This document shows positions 16,029 through 23,900 of a stretch of DNA of 31,120 nucleotides, piece by piece. The position numbers and the translations under genes were made by a program. Position 1 is the stretch's first letter, and each line of letters opens with the position of its first letter. The stretch comes from DASQVO01 sp035640715 (GTDB lineage Bacteria > Actinomycetota > Actinomycetes > Streptosporangiales > Streptosporangiaceae): contig DASQVO010000531.1 in assembly GCA_035640715.1 (NCBI GenBank), positions 1 to 31,120 of the forward strand. Reading direction: 5' to 3'. The notes under the pieces were generated by a model. The model ran no database searches. It had not been told where the DNA came from and saw nothing but the letters and a program-made list of their open reading frames with translations.

Positions 16029-17425
16029 TCAGTCCTTGATCTCGCAAAGGACGGTGCCCTGGCTGACGGGCTGGCCGGGGCTGACGGCCAGAGCAGTCAC
16101 CATGCCGGATTTGTGAGCAGTGACCGGGTTCTCCATCTTCATGGCCTCCAGCACCATGAGCAGATCGCCGGGTTCGACCTGGCGGCCGGGCTCGGCGGCG
16201 ATGTTGACCACAACTCCTTGCATCGGAGATCTGACCACGTCCCCGGCGGTCGCGGCCGGTCCGCCAGCGCGGCGGCTGGCCGCCCCACTGGCGACTATGA
16301 CTGCGGCGCCGGCGGGCAGGGATACGTGCAGCGGCCGCCCGCCCACGGTGACCACCGCCACCAGGTTGCCGTCGCCTGCGTGCGCGGATGGCGCGTAGGG
16401 CGGAATGTCAGCCTGGAACTCGGTCTCGATCCAGCGGGTGTGGACCCCGAAGCCGTGCCGGTTCCCGGTGAACGCGGGATCGGTCACGACGGCGCGGTGG
16501 AAGGGCAGCACGGTGGCGACGCCGTCAACCGCCATCTCGGCGAGCGCCCGGCGGGCCCGCTCCAGGGCGTGCTGGCGGTCCCGGCCGGTGACGATGAGTT
16601 TGGCGAGCAGCGAGTCGAACTGGCCGCCGACCACGCTGCCGGGCTCCACTCCCGTATCGATCCGCACCCCGGGACCGTGCGGGAGGTCGAACCGGGTGAT
16701 GGCACCCGGGGCGGGCAAGAAACCGCGGCCCGGGTCCTCGCCGTTGATCCGGAATTCGATCGCGTGCCCGTGCGGCTGCGGGTCGCCGTCCAGCGAGAGC
16801 CGTTCCCCGGCAGCGATGCGGAACTGCTCCCGGACCAGGTCCACCCCCGTGGTCTCCTCGGTGACCGGGTGCTCGACCTGCAGCCGGGTGTTGACCTCCA
16901 GGAACGTGATCGTCCCGTCCGGCGCGACGAGGTACTCGACGGTGCCGGCGCCCTGATACCCGGCCTCCCGGCAGATGGCCCGCGCCGACTCGTGGATGAC
17001 CGCCCGCTGCTCGCTGGTGAGGAACGGCGCGGGTGCCTCCTCGAGGAGTTTCTGGTGGCGGCGCTGGAGGGTACAGTCCCGGGTGCCTGCCACGACCACG
17101 TTGCCGTAAGAGTCGGCGAGCACCTGGGCCTCGACGTGCCGCGCCCGGTCCAGGTACCGCTCGGCGAAACAGATGTCACTGCCGAACGCGGCCGCCGCCT
17201 CCCGCATCGCCGAGTCCAGCAGGGCCGGGACTTCGGCGGCGCTGCGGGCCACTTTCAGGCCGCCGCCGCCGCCCAGCGCGGCCTTGATCGCGACCGGGTA
17301 CCCGTGCTGGGCGGCGAAGGCAATGACATCGTCCGGCCCGCGCACCGGCCCGGGAGTCCCGGGCGCCTGGGGCGCGCCGACCCGGGCGGCGATGTGGCGG
17401 GCGGTCACCTTGTCGCCGAGGCTGC
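16029..17425 (-). pseudogene. 5'-truncated acyl-CoA carboxylase alpha chain (biotin carboxylase + biotin carrier)
   Basis: The match begins at SLGDKVTARHIA (about 17423), which in intact proteins lies near residue 115, so the whole N-terminal biotin carboxylase subdomain is missing. What follows is intact: the ATP-grasp glycine loop (KAALGGGGGLKVA), RDCTLQRRHQKLLEEAPAP, FLEVNTRLQVEHPVTEE, the C-terminal subdomain, and the biotinyl domain with VLEAMKMENP (modified Lys about 35 residues from the end). The open frame continues to an ATG at 17609, but its first 55 residues are antisense to the FAH fragment and resemble nothing. Intact proteins carboxylate biotin for acetyl- or propionyl-CoA carboxylase. 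Without the N-terminus this copy should not form an active carboxylase, although the carrier domain could still fold. Confidence 0.8.
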
Positions 17426-17429
17426 GGAG

Positions 17430-17699
17430 ATCAGCACCCGCGTCAATGGCGTCTACAAGCAGAAGACCACGACCGACACCATGATCTACTCGATACCCGA
17501 GCTCGTGGAGTTCCTGACCCGAACCGTGACGATGCAGCCCGGCGACATCATGAGCACCGGTACCTGCGGCGGCACCGGCGTCGGCCGTCACCCTCAGGAA
17601 TTCATGCACCCCGGGGACGAGGTCACGGTCGGCGTCAGCGGCGTCGGCTACCTCACCAACCCGCTCATCGCCGGCTGGGCCGAAGAAGGCCGGTCATGA
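17430..17699 (+). pseudogene. C-terminal fragment of a fumarylacetoacetate-hydrolase-family protein
   Basis: The translation reads ISTRVNGVYKQKTTTDTMIY then SIPELVEFLTRTVTMQPGDI and MSTGTCGGTGVG, ending in FMHPGDEVTVGVSGVGYLTN and TGA 17697-17699. This is the last 88 or so residues of the FAH fold: the VNG strand, an SIPELVEFLS-type helix, the PGDxxxTGTxxGxG loop and the closing strand. The metal-binding first half is missing. It starts exactly where the carboxylase on the other strand is cut. FAH proteins include 2,4-diketo-3-deoxy-L-fuconate hydrolase, the final step of one L-fucose route, which fits the enzymes to the left. Other FAH substrates are possible. Confidence 0.75.
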
Positions 17700-17852
17700 C
17701 CCAGACCTGGATCGCGGGTCATCGACCGCACCCATCACCTTGGGTCCAGTTCCGCCCGACCGCTCCCGCAAGAAGCTCAGCGTGCGATCTTCCGAGACCG
17801 CAACCGGCTCCAGTAACAATGGCGACCTGTCTTGCGAATCAATATCTGTCAC
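17694..17852 (-). CDS. Short hypothetical ORF
   Basis: GTG 17852 follows AGGGAG at 6 bp, a good ribosome-binding site, and opens a 52-residue frame (TDIDSQDRSPLLLEPVAVSE, then DRTLSFLRERSGG). It overlaps the end of the FAH fragment by six bases on the opposite strand. I recognise no family. It may be the surviving N-terminus of a gene cut by the same rearrangement. Confidence 0.3.
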   Translation of the reverse strand: MTDIDSQDRSPLLLEPVAVSEDRTLSFLRERSGGTGPKVMGAVDDPRSRSGS

Positions 17853-17882
17853 TTTGTGCTCCCTAGTTTGTTGCGAGATAGC

Positions 17883-17930
17883 CCGGCGGCGTCCCCTTGC
17901 TTCCCGTAACGCACAAGGGGGCGCCGCCGG
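17883..17930 (-). terminator. Hairpin terminator behind the NmrA/SnoaL operon
   Basis: Arms at 17883-17899 and 17914-17930 give a 17-bp stem with one G.U pair and a 14-nt loop, starting eight bases after the SnoaL stop. No U-tract is present. Confidence 0.7.
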
Positions 17931-17937
17931 CGGGACG

Positions 17938-18378
17938 TCAGCGTGGCGGCCAGCCAACCGCATCGAATACAGCGACCGGGTCGAGGTAGTCCCGCCAGTG
18001 CGCGACCTCACCCTCGCGGAGCGTGAGCACGGAGATATACCGGTTGGCGTACCGGCGCCCAGTACCCACAACGTGGCCCTCGGAGGCGTACTCGAGGACC
18101 ACGACGCCCTTGGTCGCGTCGTGGTGGACGGCCAGATCGAAGCAGCGGTCAAGAATGATCATGGTGCCGTAGGGGCGGTACAGCTCAGCGACTGCGGCAC
18201 GGCCCTCGATATGCCGCGGGTACCCGGGAACCGTCACCACATAGTCGACGGTGATGTCCTCGGCGAGGAGGTCGAAAAAGTGGCCGGGCCCGGCCAGCCC
18301 ATCCAGGCCCTGTTCGATGATCCGGAAGAACGGATCGAGCGCGGCGAAGTCCGCGAGGTTGGCGATGGGTGCCTTCAC
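17938..18378 (-). CDS. SnoaL-like / NTF2-fold protein
   Basis: GTG 18378 lies ten bases after the stop of the NmrA-like gene and gives a 146-residue protein; the longer frame to 18576 is a shadow of that gene. The fold is readable: an N-terminal helix region (FFRIIEQGLDGLAGPGHFFD), DLLAEDITVDYVVTVPGYPR, the HIEGRAAVAELYR segment, then strands ending GEVAHWRDYLDPVAVFDAVG. The line GEVAHWRDYLDP is characteristic of SnoaL and ketosteroid-isomerase-like proteins. Family members are isomerases, cyclases, hydrolases or simple binding proteins. Pairing with a reductase and divergence from an AraC regulator suggest a small-molecule modification operon. Confidence 0.85.
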   Translation of the reverse strand: MKAPIANLADFAALDPFFRIIEQGLDGLAGPGHFFDLLAEDITVDYVVTVPGYPRHIEGRAAVAELYRPYGTMIILDRCFDLAVHHDATKGVVVLEYASEGHVVGTGRRYANRYISVLTLREGEVAHWRDYLDPVAVFDAVGWPPR

Positions 18379-18388
18379 GATGCCAGGT

Positions 18389-19228
18389 CTACTTCCACGC
18401 CGGAGCGGTCGTGGAGGCGAAGTCGGCGAAGCTGATCGGTGCCGCGCCGGTTGCGGCGAGAACATCGCCGTTGGGCTGGGAGCCGCGGCCGCTTGCGATC
18501 GTCTCGGTGAGAGTGCGGAGGACCTCGCCGTACTCAGCCGGCACGCCTGAGCGGACCATCGCGCCGGCCCATTCATTGCGGTCGGTGTCCCGGTAGACGA
18601 TGGTCCGGCCGGCCGCCGCGGAGATGATCTGGGCAGCCTCGTCGAGCGTCAGCGATTCCGGCCCCGTCGGGGCGTACGCGCTGCCGGCATGCCGCCCGGG
18701 CTCGGCGAGTGTTGCGGCAGCGACGGATGCGATGTCTTCGGCATTGACGAATGCTTCGGCCCCGGTGCCGCAGGGGACGACGATCTCGTCGTCCACGGGC
18801 TTCAGGAACGTCTCGCTGAAGTTCTGCATGAACCACGCGGGGCGGATGATCGAGTGAGTGAAGGAGCTGCGCGACATGAGATCCAGCTCGACGGCCCGGA
18901 GCGCCACTTCGGCCGGGGCGTGCTCCATGCCGTAGGCGCTGAGATAGGTGACGTTCTGGACGCCGGCTTGCTCTGCCTGATCCAGGAAATCAGAGACCAC
19001 GCCGGCGAAGCCGGTGCGCATCACGGGCGAGACGAGATATACCCCCGTTACCCCTTGGAGGGCTCGCTCGAACGTTGCCGGGTTGTCCCAGTCGAAGTGG
19101 ATGTCAGCACCTTTCCGGGCGGCGGTCCGCACGCTGACTCCCTGTCCGGACAACTTGCCGGCTACCCGCGAGCCGGTCTTGCCGGTTGCGCCAAGGACGA
19201 GGACATGCCGATTGACTGTATTGGTCAC
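18389..19228 (-). CDS. NmrA-like NAD(P)-binding reductase
   Basis: 279 residues with the Rossmann nucleotide-binding loop GATGKTG (residues 13-19) close to the N-terminus, FERALQGVTGVYLVSP, NVTYLSAYGMEHAP, and SIIRPAWFMQNFSETF, which are standard for the NmrA/NAD(P)H-azoreductase-like atypical SDR group. PTGPESLTLDEAAQIISAAA is the usual C-terminal half motif. The start is GTG 19228, because an in-frame TGA lies immediately before it. The protein is soluble; substrates in the group range from quinones to none (redox sensors). It heads a two-gene operon with the SnoaL-like protein and diverges from the AraC regulator. Confidence 0.9.
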   Translation of the reverse strand: MTNTVNRHVLVLGATGKTGSRVAGKLSGQGVSVRTAARKGADIHFDWDNPATFERALQGVTGVYLVSPVMRTGFAGVVSDFLDQAEQAGVQNVTYLSAYGMEHAPAEVALRAVELDLMSRSSFTHSIIRPAWFMQNFSETFLKPVDDEIVVPCGTGAEAFVNAEDIASVAAATLAEPGRHAGSAYAPTGPESLTLDEAAQIISAAAGRTIVYRDTDRNEWAGAMVRSGVPAEYGEVLRTLTETIASGRGSQPNGDVLAATGAAPISFADFASTTAPAWK

Positions 19229-19270
19229 TCATCCATGATCATGGAGCGGTGTGAGCGGTTCAATGAGTTT

Positions 19271-19301
19271 GACGCTCATTCTTTTGTGTAAGACGCTCAT
19301 T
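19271..19301 (+). promoter_or_regulatory. Direct-repeat operator candidate in the divergent spacer
   Basis: GACGCTCATT occurs at 19271-19280 and again at 19292-19301, a 21-bp period (two helical turns). An upstream half AATGAG (19262-19267) is inverted relative to CTCATT of the first copy. Paired direct repeats on the same DNA face are what AraC-family proteins typically bind, and the site lies in the 75-bp spacer shared by the AraC and NmrA genes. The second copy ends three bases before the AraC start codon. Confidence 0.6.
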
Positions 19302-19303
19302 GG

Positions 19304-20233
19304 GTGGACATCCTTCAAGAGCATCTGATCAGAGCACGCGCATCGGGAGGAGTGTTTGCCCGGTCCGTTGCGGTCGCACCATGGGGGCTCCGGCTCCCTG
19401 GAACCATCCAGCTTGCTGTTCATGCGGTGGTCCAGGGCCACGCCTGGCTCTGGGCGGACGGGGACGGCGATCCCCTTGAACTGACGCCAGGCGACCTGGC
19501 GCTTGTCCGCGGAGGACCGGATCACTTTGTTGCCCACGAGCCAGGCGCGCACTGTGTCTCGCCGGCTGAGTTCCGTTCAGTGCACGCCGACGACGCAGGG
19601 TCGCCCGGTCACCGGAGCGCGGTGTTCCTCTGCGGGGCCTATCGCTTCGCGGGCGACATCGGCAGGGGGCTCGTGGAGGCACTTCCGCCGGTGCTGTCAC
19701 TTCCCGCGAGCGCCGGTGACCCGATCCACCAGGTGGTCACGCTCCTGTCGAGGGAGATGCTGCACGACGAACCCGGCAAGCAGACGGTGCTCGACAGGCT
19801 GCTGGACGTTCTCGTGGTGCTGGGGCTGCGAGCCGGCCTTACCCGCAGTGCAACCGCCCCGGCGTGGTTCCGCGCCGCCTCCGACCCGCGCCTGTCGCCA
19901 GCTCTTCAGGCGATGCACGCCAACGCTGGAGAACCGTGGACCGTCGAGGAACTGGCGAAGCTCAGCAACATGTCCCGGGCCACGTTCGCGCGCGTCTTCC
20001 AGCAGGCGCTTGGCCAGGCACCCATGAAGTACCTCGCAGACTGGCGGATGACCCTCGCCCGAGACCTCCTGCTGGCCCAGGACACAACGCTGGCCGAGAT
20101 CGCCGGCCGAGTCGGCTACTCATCCGTGTATGCGTTCGCGACGGCATTCCGCCGCCACCACGGAGAGCCTCCAGGCAGCTGGCGGCAGCGAGAGGCGCCG
20201 GGCATGCTCGCCGCCGACCCAGCTCATGACTGA
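19304..20233 (+). CDS. AraC-family transcriptional regulator with cupin sensor domain
   Basis: 309 residues. The N-terminal half is an AraC_binding-6-like cupin (LRLPGTIQLAVHAVVQGHAW, LELTPGDLALVRGGPDHFVA) of the type that starts by binding a small ligand. The C-terminal hundred residues carry two helix-turn-helix units: WTVEELAKLSNMSRATFARV, FQQALGQAPMKYLADWRM, then TLAEIAGRVGYSSVYAFATA and FRRHHGEPPGSWR. GTG 19304 has no Shine-Dalgarno sequence and sits directly after the direct-repeat operator, so translation may be leaderless. It most likely controls the divergent NmrA/SnoaL operon and itself. Confidence 0.93.
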   Translation: MDILQEHLIRARASGGVFARSVAVAPWGLRLPGTIQLAVHAVVQGHAWLWADGDGDPLELTPGDLALVRGGPDHFVAHEPGAHCVSPAEFRSVHADDAGSPGHRSAVFLCGAYRFAGDIGRGLVEALPPVLSLPASAGDPIHQVVTLLSREMLHDEPGKQTVLDRLLDVLVVLGLRAGLTRSATAPAWFRAASDPRLSPALQAMHANAGEPWTVEELAKLSNMSRATFARVFQQALGQAPMKYLADWRMTLARDLLLAQDTTLAEIAGRVGYSSVYAFATAFRRHHGEPPGSWRQREAPGMLAADPAHD

Positions 20234-20359
20234 CCTCTTGCTGCGGTCAGGCCCCTGCGGATGGCACCAAATCTGGCCTACGTCCCTAACAGGTGGACCG
20301 GTACCGGCGACTTGTCAGACCCCGGCGTGAAGATGATGGCGGGGGACACTACCTTTCGG

Positions 20360-20400
20360 CATGGCATTCGCCATGTCTGCCGGCCCACAAACCCCGGCAG
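20360..20400. terminator. Two small hairpins between convergent genes
   Basis: CATGGC-attc-GCCATG (20360-20375) and CTGCCGG (20377-20383) with CCGGCAG (20394-20400) lie between the AraC stop and the CMD-like stop. They are short and lack U-tracts. They could terminate either gene, but the call is weak. Confidence 0.3.
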
Positions 20401-20430
20401 ATAGCTTGAATCAGATTACGGCCGTTTTGA

Positions 20431-21063
20431 TTACCTCTGACGATTCACCACGGCCGTCAGGTCGGCTACCGCTCCAGGCGCGGGCACCTCGAACAGGGCG
20501 AGCGCCGAGCATACTGTTTGGTACACGCCCATTACGGCGACGATGTCGAACAAACCCGTTCTGCCGAAGGCTTGCTCGGCCTCACGGTACAACTCGTCGT
20601 CGACACGGTGACGGGTTGACAGTTCGCGCGCGAGACGCGCTGCGATCTTCTCGTGGTCGCTCAGGTCCTCGGGGATACCGCCATTGGCAAGTGTGGTGAT
20701 GGCATGGTCGGACAGGCCAGCTTTGCGCGCCACGTTGATCTGAGCGTATAGCTCATAATCGGCACCCCAGACGGCGCCCACCGCGATGATCACCACTTCG
20801 CGTACCCGCGCCGGAAGCGTCGTGTGGGCCGCCTCGGCGGCCTGGAACTCCGACAGCTTCGCCGTCACCTCGGGGTGCAGAAGGAAGGCGTTGAACGGGC
20901 CGATCAGACGACCGTCTTCGGTCGTTGCTTGGACCCCCAACTCGTTGGCATACACCACCCACGTCGCCTTCAGCGCCTCAAAGAGGTCTCGCTGTGCGCT
21001 GGTCAAGCTGGCCGGATCGGCCAGCGGTAGACGTCCGCCCAGGGATTGGCTTGGCTTGGTCAT
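20431..21063 (-). CDS. Carboxymuconolactone decarboxylase-family protein, lacking the CxxC pair
   Basis: ATG 21063 has AAGGAG at 9 bp. The 210-residue helical protein matches the CMD/AhpD fold: FNAFLLHPEVTAKLSEFQAA, LPARVREVVIIAVGAVWGAD, then YELYAQINVARKAGLSDHAI and FDIVAVMGVYQTVCSALALF. AhpD-type peroxidase partners have CxxC where this one has GADYELY, so a thiol-disulfide role is unlikely. A decarboxylase or gamma-lactone role is more compatible, but enzymes of this fold are hard to assign. It lies at the end of the minus-strand group with the SMP-30-like protein and alcohol dehydrogenase, a plausible lactone or aromatic-compound operon. Confidence 0.85.
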   Translation of the reverse strand: MTKPSQSLGGRLPLADPASLTSAQRDLFEALKATWVVYANELGVQATTEDGRLIGPFNAFLLHPEVTAKLSEFQAAEAAHTTLPARVREVVIIAVGAVWGADYELYAQINVARKAGLSDHAITTLANGGIPEDLSDHEKIAARLARELSTRHRVDDELYREAEQAFGRTGLFDIVAVMGVYQTVCSALALFEVPAPGAVADLTAVVNRQR

Positions 21064-21229
21064 CTTGGCTGCTCCTTACCTTAGGTTGTGATCTGCTTTG
21101 TGCCGCAGGTTCTCTTCAGCCGTCGGGAGGGACAGCGCGCCTTTTGACCAGGGGATGAGACTCACCGCACCAGACGGACGGTCGCGGGTGGTCGATGTCA
21201 GCGGGGCGCGGCGTCCCTCGGAGTGGCCG

Positions 21230-22228
21230 TCAGAGTGATGCGCCCTTCTCTGTGGCGAATTCGATGCGCATGAGACGGGCGGGCCGAAGAATCCCGTCCG
21301 GGGCCAGTTCCACCGTGCCGCCATCGGTGGTGACGTAGGCGACATGGCCGTAATCATCGGGCCCGCGTCCCCAATCGATGCTGGTTGGCCCGATGATCTT
21401 GTCGGTGAAGGGATCGCCGGCCACGATGGCGCGCCCCAGACCCGAAGAGCCCGGCTCCAGCGGCACGCGTTCGATGATGTGGTCCGGATGCCTAGTGAGG
21501 TAGGCGACGCCGGCGTCTTCATCCAGGCAGAGGTCATCCACGGAACGGACGTCCGCGATGTGTTCGGGCTCCCCGATCGGTTCGTGCGTGGCCGGGTCGA
21601 CCGCCACACGCATGAAGAGTTCTTGAGACGAGCAGCTGTAGTACACGAAGTTAGTCTTCGGGCCGTAGCGGAGACCGTTGATGCCCGGGAACGGGACCTC
21701 CATGGTGGCCGAGAATTTCACCGGCGGACGCCCGGCGCCCGCTGCCATGGTGTCGTGCTTCAGCCACACCCGCGCCGTTGCATGAAGGCCGTCGTCGCTC
21801 AGATCGACCCGCCAGATCAGTCCCTCAACACAGTCAGCGAACAGCATCACGCCCGGGGCGAGCAGGCAAGAGCCGTTGGGGCCGGCGGGCGGCTCGAAGT
21901 CGAGGACTTTTGCCGGGCTCACTGGTGCGCCGGGCGTCCAGCCGCGCAGGTCGAAGCGGTGCAAGGTGGCGTGGCCATAGGTGGCGACGTAAAAGATATC
22001 GGGCTGTGCTTCGACGAAGCTCTGGGCTAGTTGCCCGTCGTCGAAGGTGTGCAGCAGGATTGGCTCGACTGGCAGGCCTTCACTGGGGGTGGGCGCGTAC
22101 CAGACCTGCCTTTGGGGCGATGCGACGACGAGTACGGACCCGTCGGCGCGCACGGCCAGGTTCTCCAGCATGTGGTGTTCCGGAAACTTGGCAAAGGTGG
22201 TGATCTTTGCGGGGGAGGCGGTTGTCAT
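21230..22228 (-). CDS. SMP-30/gluconolactonase-like beta-propeller protein
   Basis: 332 residues; ATG 22228 follows AAAGGAG at 7 bp. It shows repeated propeller strands: NLAVRADGSVLVVASPQRQV, QPDIFYVATYGHATLHRFDL, CLLAPGVMLFADCVEGLIWR, NGLRYGPKTNFVYYSCSSQE, and DDLCLDEDAGVAYLTRHPDH. The pattern, including early Glu (MLENLAV) and the later NG and DD loops that carry metal ligands in SMP-30 proteins, fits lactone hydrolases of the calcium/zinc type. No signal peptide is visible. It sits between the CMD-like gene and the small unknown gene. Its lactone substrate is unknown. Confidence 0.8.
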   Translation of the reverse strand: MTTASPAKITTFAKFPEHHMLENLAVRADGSVLVVASPQRQVWYAPTPSEGLPVEPILLHTFDDGQLAQSFVEAQPDIFYVATYGHATLHRFDLRGWTPGAPVSPAKVLDFEPPAGPNGSCLLAPGVMLFADCVEGLIWRVDLSDDGLHATARVWLKHDTMAAGAGRPPVKFSATMEVPFPGINGLRYGPKTNFVYYSCSSQELFMRVAVDPATHEPIGEPEHIADVRSVDDLCLDEDAGVAYLTRHPDHIIERVPLEPGSSGLGRAIVAGDPFTDKIIGPTSIDWGRGPDDYGHVAYVTTDGGTVELAPDGILRPARLMRIEFATEKGASL

Positions 22229-22363
22229 CGCTGTTCTCCTTTACTTGTGCAGTACCGCACGTCAAGCGCGAGGTCCGGGGTTGTCGGGGTTGAACTGCTG
22301 TGGGCGCTGGTGGTCCATGCGCACGGTTGGTGGGACGGATCGTGTGCGTGCGGGCGCCCAGCC

Positions 22364-22669
22364 TTACTTCGGTCCGCGACCCTCGGGTTGGCCCCGGGGC
22401 CGGCGACATGATGTTTGATGGGGGTGATCCCGCTGGGGAGCGTTGCGGCCGCTCAGTCTTTCTGGGCGGTCCACCTGTTGGTGGCAGGCGACTGCGTCCC
22501 CCACGGAGTTCACCGACTGGGCGCCCTCGGGTGGCTCCAACCCGAAGACGTTCAGGATCGCCTCGACTGTGCGGACGGGGTAGGTCTGCTGCACCTCGGC
22601 GAGGCGAGCCAGCGCGGCAGCACCGGCACCGGTCGACGTGACGGCTGCCTCGCGATCGGTTCCCGTCAT
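22364..22669 (-). CDS. Small unknown protein, C-terminus possibly frameshifted
   Basis: ATG 22669 has AAGGA at 8 bp. The first 55 residues look like a real helical domain (GAAALARLAEVQQTYPVRTV then EAILNVFGLEPPEGAQ). After about residue 65 the sequence becomes basic and poor in structure (RNAPQRDHPHQTSCRRPRGQ), which suggests a lost frame or read-through beyond the original end. It is on the same strand and between the alcohol dehydrogenase and SMP-30-like genes, so it probably belongs to that operon. I do not recognise the family. Confidence 0.5.
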   Translation of the reverse strand: MTGTDREAAVTSTGAGAAALARLAEVQQTYPVRTVEAILNVFGLEPPEGAQSVNSVGDAVACHQQVDRPERLSGRNAPQRDHPHQTSCRRPRGQPEGRGPK

Positions 22670-22734
22670 GCTTTGTTCCTTCTATGACAGCGCTCGTTGA
22701 CCTACCTGGGCTCGCCGGCGATCCGGGCTGACAG

Positions 22735-23745
22735 TCAGGTGATGTTCAGAACCATGCGGAACCGGGCCGCACCGCTCATCATCCGGGCGTAGGCGGCGGG
22801 TGCGTCGTCGAGGGAGACTTCCTCGATCATCGCGGCCACCCCCTGCTGGGCGGCGAACCGGAGGTTGTCCTCGTTCTCGATCGAGGATCCGGTCAGGGAC
22901 CCGGTGACGGTAACACCGTCGAAAATAAGCGCCAGGGGACTGACCTGGATCGGTTCGCGGGACGCGCCCAGGACCATCAGCTGGCCTCCGTTGGCGAGCC
23001 CGGGGATGAGGGCGGTCATCGAAGCGCCGCTCGCGGCGGTAGCGAGGATGATGTCCGCGCCGCCCAGCTTCGTCAGCTCCGCACCGACGTCGGTGGCGGC
23101 GGCGTCGATGTAGTGGTGTGCGCCCAGGTGCCGCGAAAGGTCGGCCTTGGCCGTCCCGCGGGCGATGGCGACCACGTTCGCCCCCATCTTCCGTGCGTAC
23201 TGCAGGCCCAGGTGACCGAGCCCGCCGATGCCCTGGACGGCGACCAGGCCGCCGGGCTTCAGCGGTGCCTTAAGCAGCGCGTTGCAGACGGTGAACCCGG
23301 CACATAGCAGCGGCGCAGCAGCCACCGACGACAGCGGGGCGGGGATCGCGACCAGGCCGGACTGGCGGGCATAAAGGTATTCGGCATATCCGCCGTCGGT
23401 GGTGGCTCCGGTGACGGGCTGGTCGGTGCAGGCCGTGAAATTTCCGCGCCGGCACTGCTCGCACACGCCGCAGTGGCCGCCGAGGTAGCCGACGCCGACC
23501 CGGTCGCCCACCGACCAGCCGGTCACGCCATCACCGATGGCGTCGATCCGGCCGACGGTTTCGTGTCCCGGCACGACACCCGCCTCGGTCGCCGGATGAG
23601 GGTGGACGGAGGCCGCGTCGCTGTGGCAAATGCCGCAGGCCTCGACGTTGATACGGACATGACCGGCGGGCGGCCCGGCCAGTTCTCTTCGCGTCGGCTG
23701 GAGCGACCCGTCGGGGGCGACGTGAATCGCGCGATAGGTGGCCAT
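22735..23745 (-). CDS. Zinc-dependent alcohol dehydrogenase (MDR family)
   Basis: Start ATG 23745 follows AAAGGAAGG; the ATG 45 bases upstream has no such site. The 336-residue enzyme has the catalytic zinc ligands Cys37 (CGICHSD), His61 (PGHE) and Cys148, the four structural-zinc cysteines 92, 95, 98 and 106 (CGVCEQCRRGNFTAC), and the Rossmann loop GIGGLGHLG (172-180). This is the AdhP/AdhT-type layout, NAD(P)-dependent oxidation of primary alcohols in the cytoplasm. It leads a minus-strand group with the small unknown protein, the SMP-30-like protein and the CMD-like protein. A copy of the dispersed repeat lies 83 bp upstream. Confidence 0.93.
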   Translation of the reverse strand: MATYRAIHVAPDGSLQPTRRELAGPPAGHVRINVEACGICHSDAASVHPHPATEAGVVPGHETVGRIDAIGDGVTGWSVGDRVGVGYLGGHCGVCEQCRRGNFTACTDQPVTGATTDGGYAEYLYARQSGLVAIPAPLSSVAAAPLLCAGFTVCNALLKAPLKPGGLVAVQGIGGLGHLGLQYARKMGANVVAIARGTAKADLSRHLGAHHYIDAAATDVGAELTKLGGADIILATAASGASMTALIPGLANGGQLMVLGASREPIQVSPLALIFDGVTVTGSLTGSSIENEDNLRFAAQQGVAAMIEEVSLDDAPAAYARMMSGAARFRMVLNIT

Positions 23746-23828
23746 TCCTTCCTTTCCCGAGGAGTTGGCAGCGGACCGGTGCCTGGTCATGCTCGCTGGG
23801 ATATGCCGTGCACCTCGATAAAGAGTGA

Positions 23829-23898
23829 GGCCGTCCGGACTGCGCTCGAATCTGCCAGTGGCCAGTCGCCACAGCCAGTCGGCACAACCAGTCGGCGG
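23829..23898 (+). repeat. Dispersed repeat copy 1
   Basis: Core GCTCGAATCTGCCAG at 23844-23858 (two changes from the common core), followed by TGGCCAGTCGC and CAGCCAG. It matches copy 2 over about 60 bases with few differences. It lies upstream of the alcohol dehydrogenase and exactly at the 5' break of the alpha/beta hydrolase fragment. Confidence 0.75.
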
Positions 23899-23900
23899 CC

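Noticed and set aside
15288..17699. 803-residue plus-strand frame
   Set aside because: Most of it is a shadow of the LLM oxidoreductase and antisense to the carboxylase; only the last 88 residues (the FAH fragment) are real.
17938..18576. Long version of the SnoaL-like protein
   Set aside because: The first 66 residues overlap the NmrA-like gene in another frame and show no fold; GTG 18378 fits the family length.
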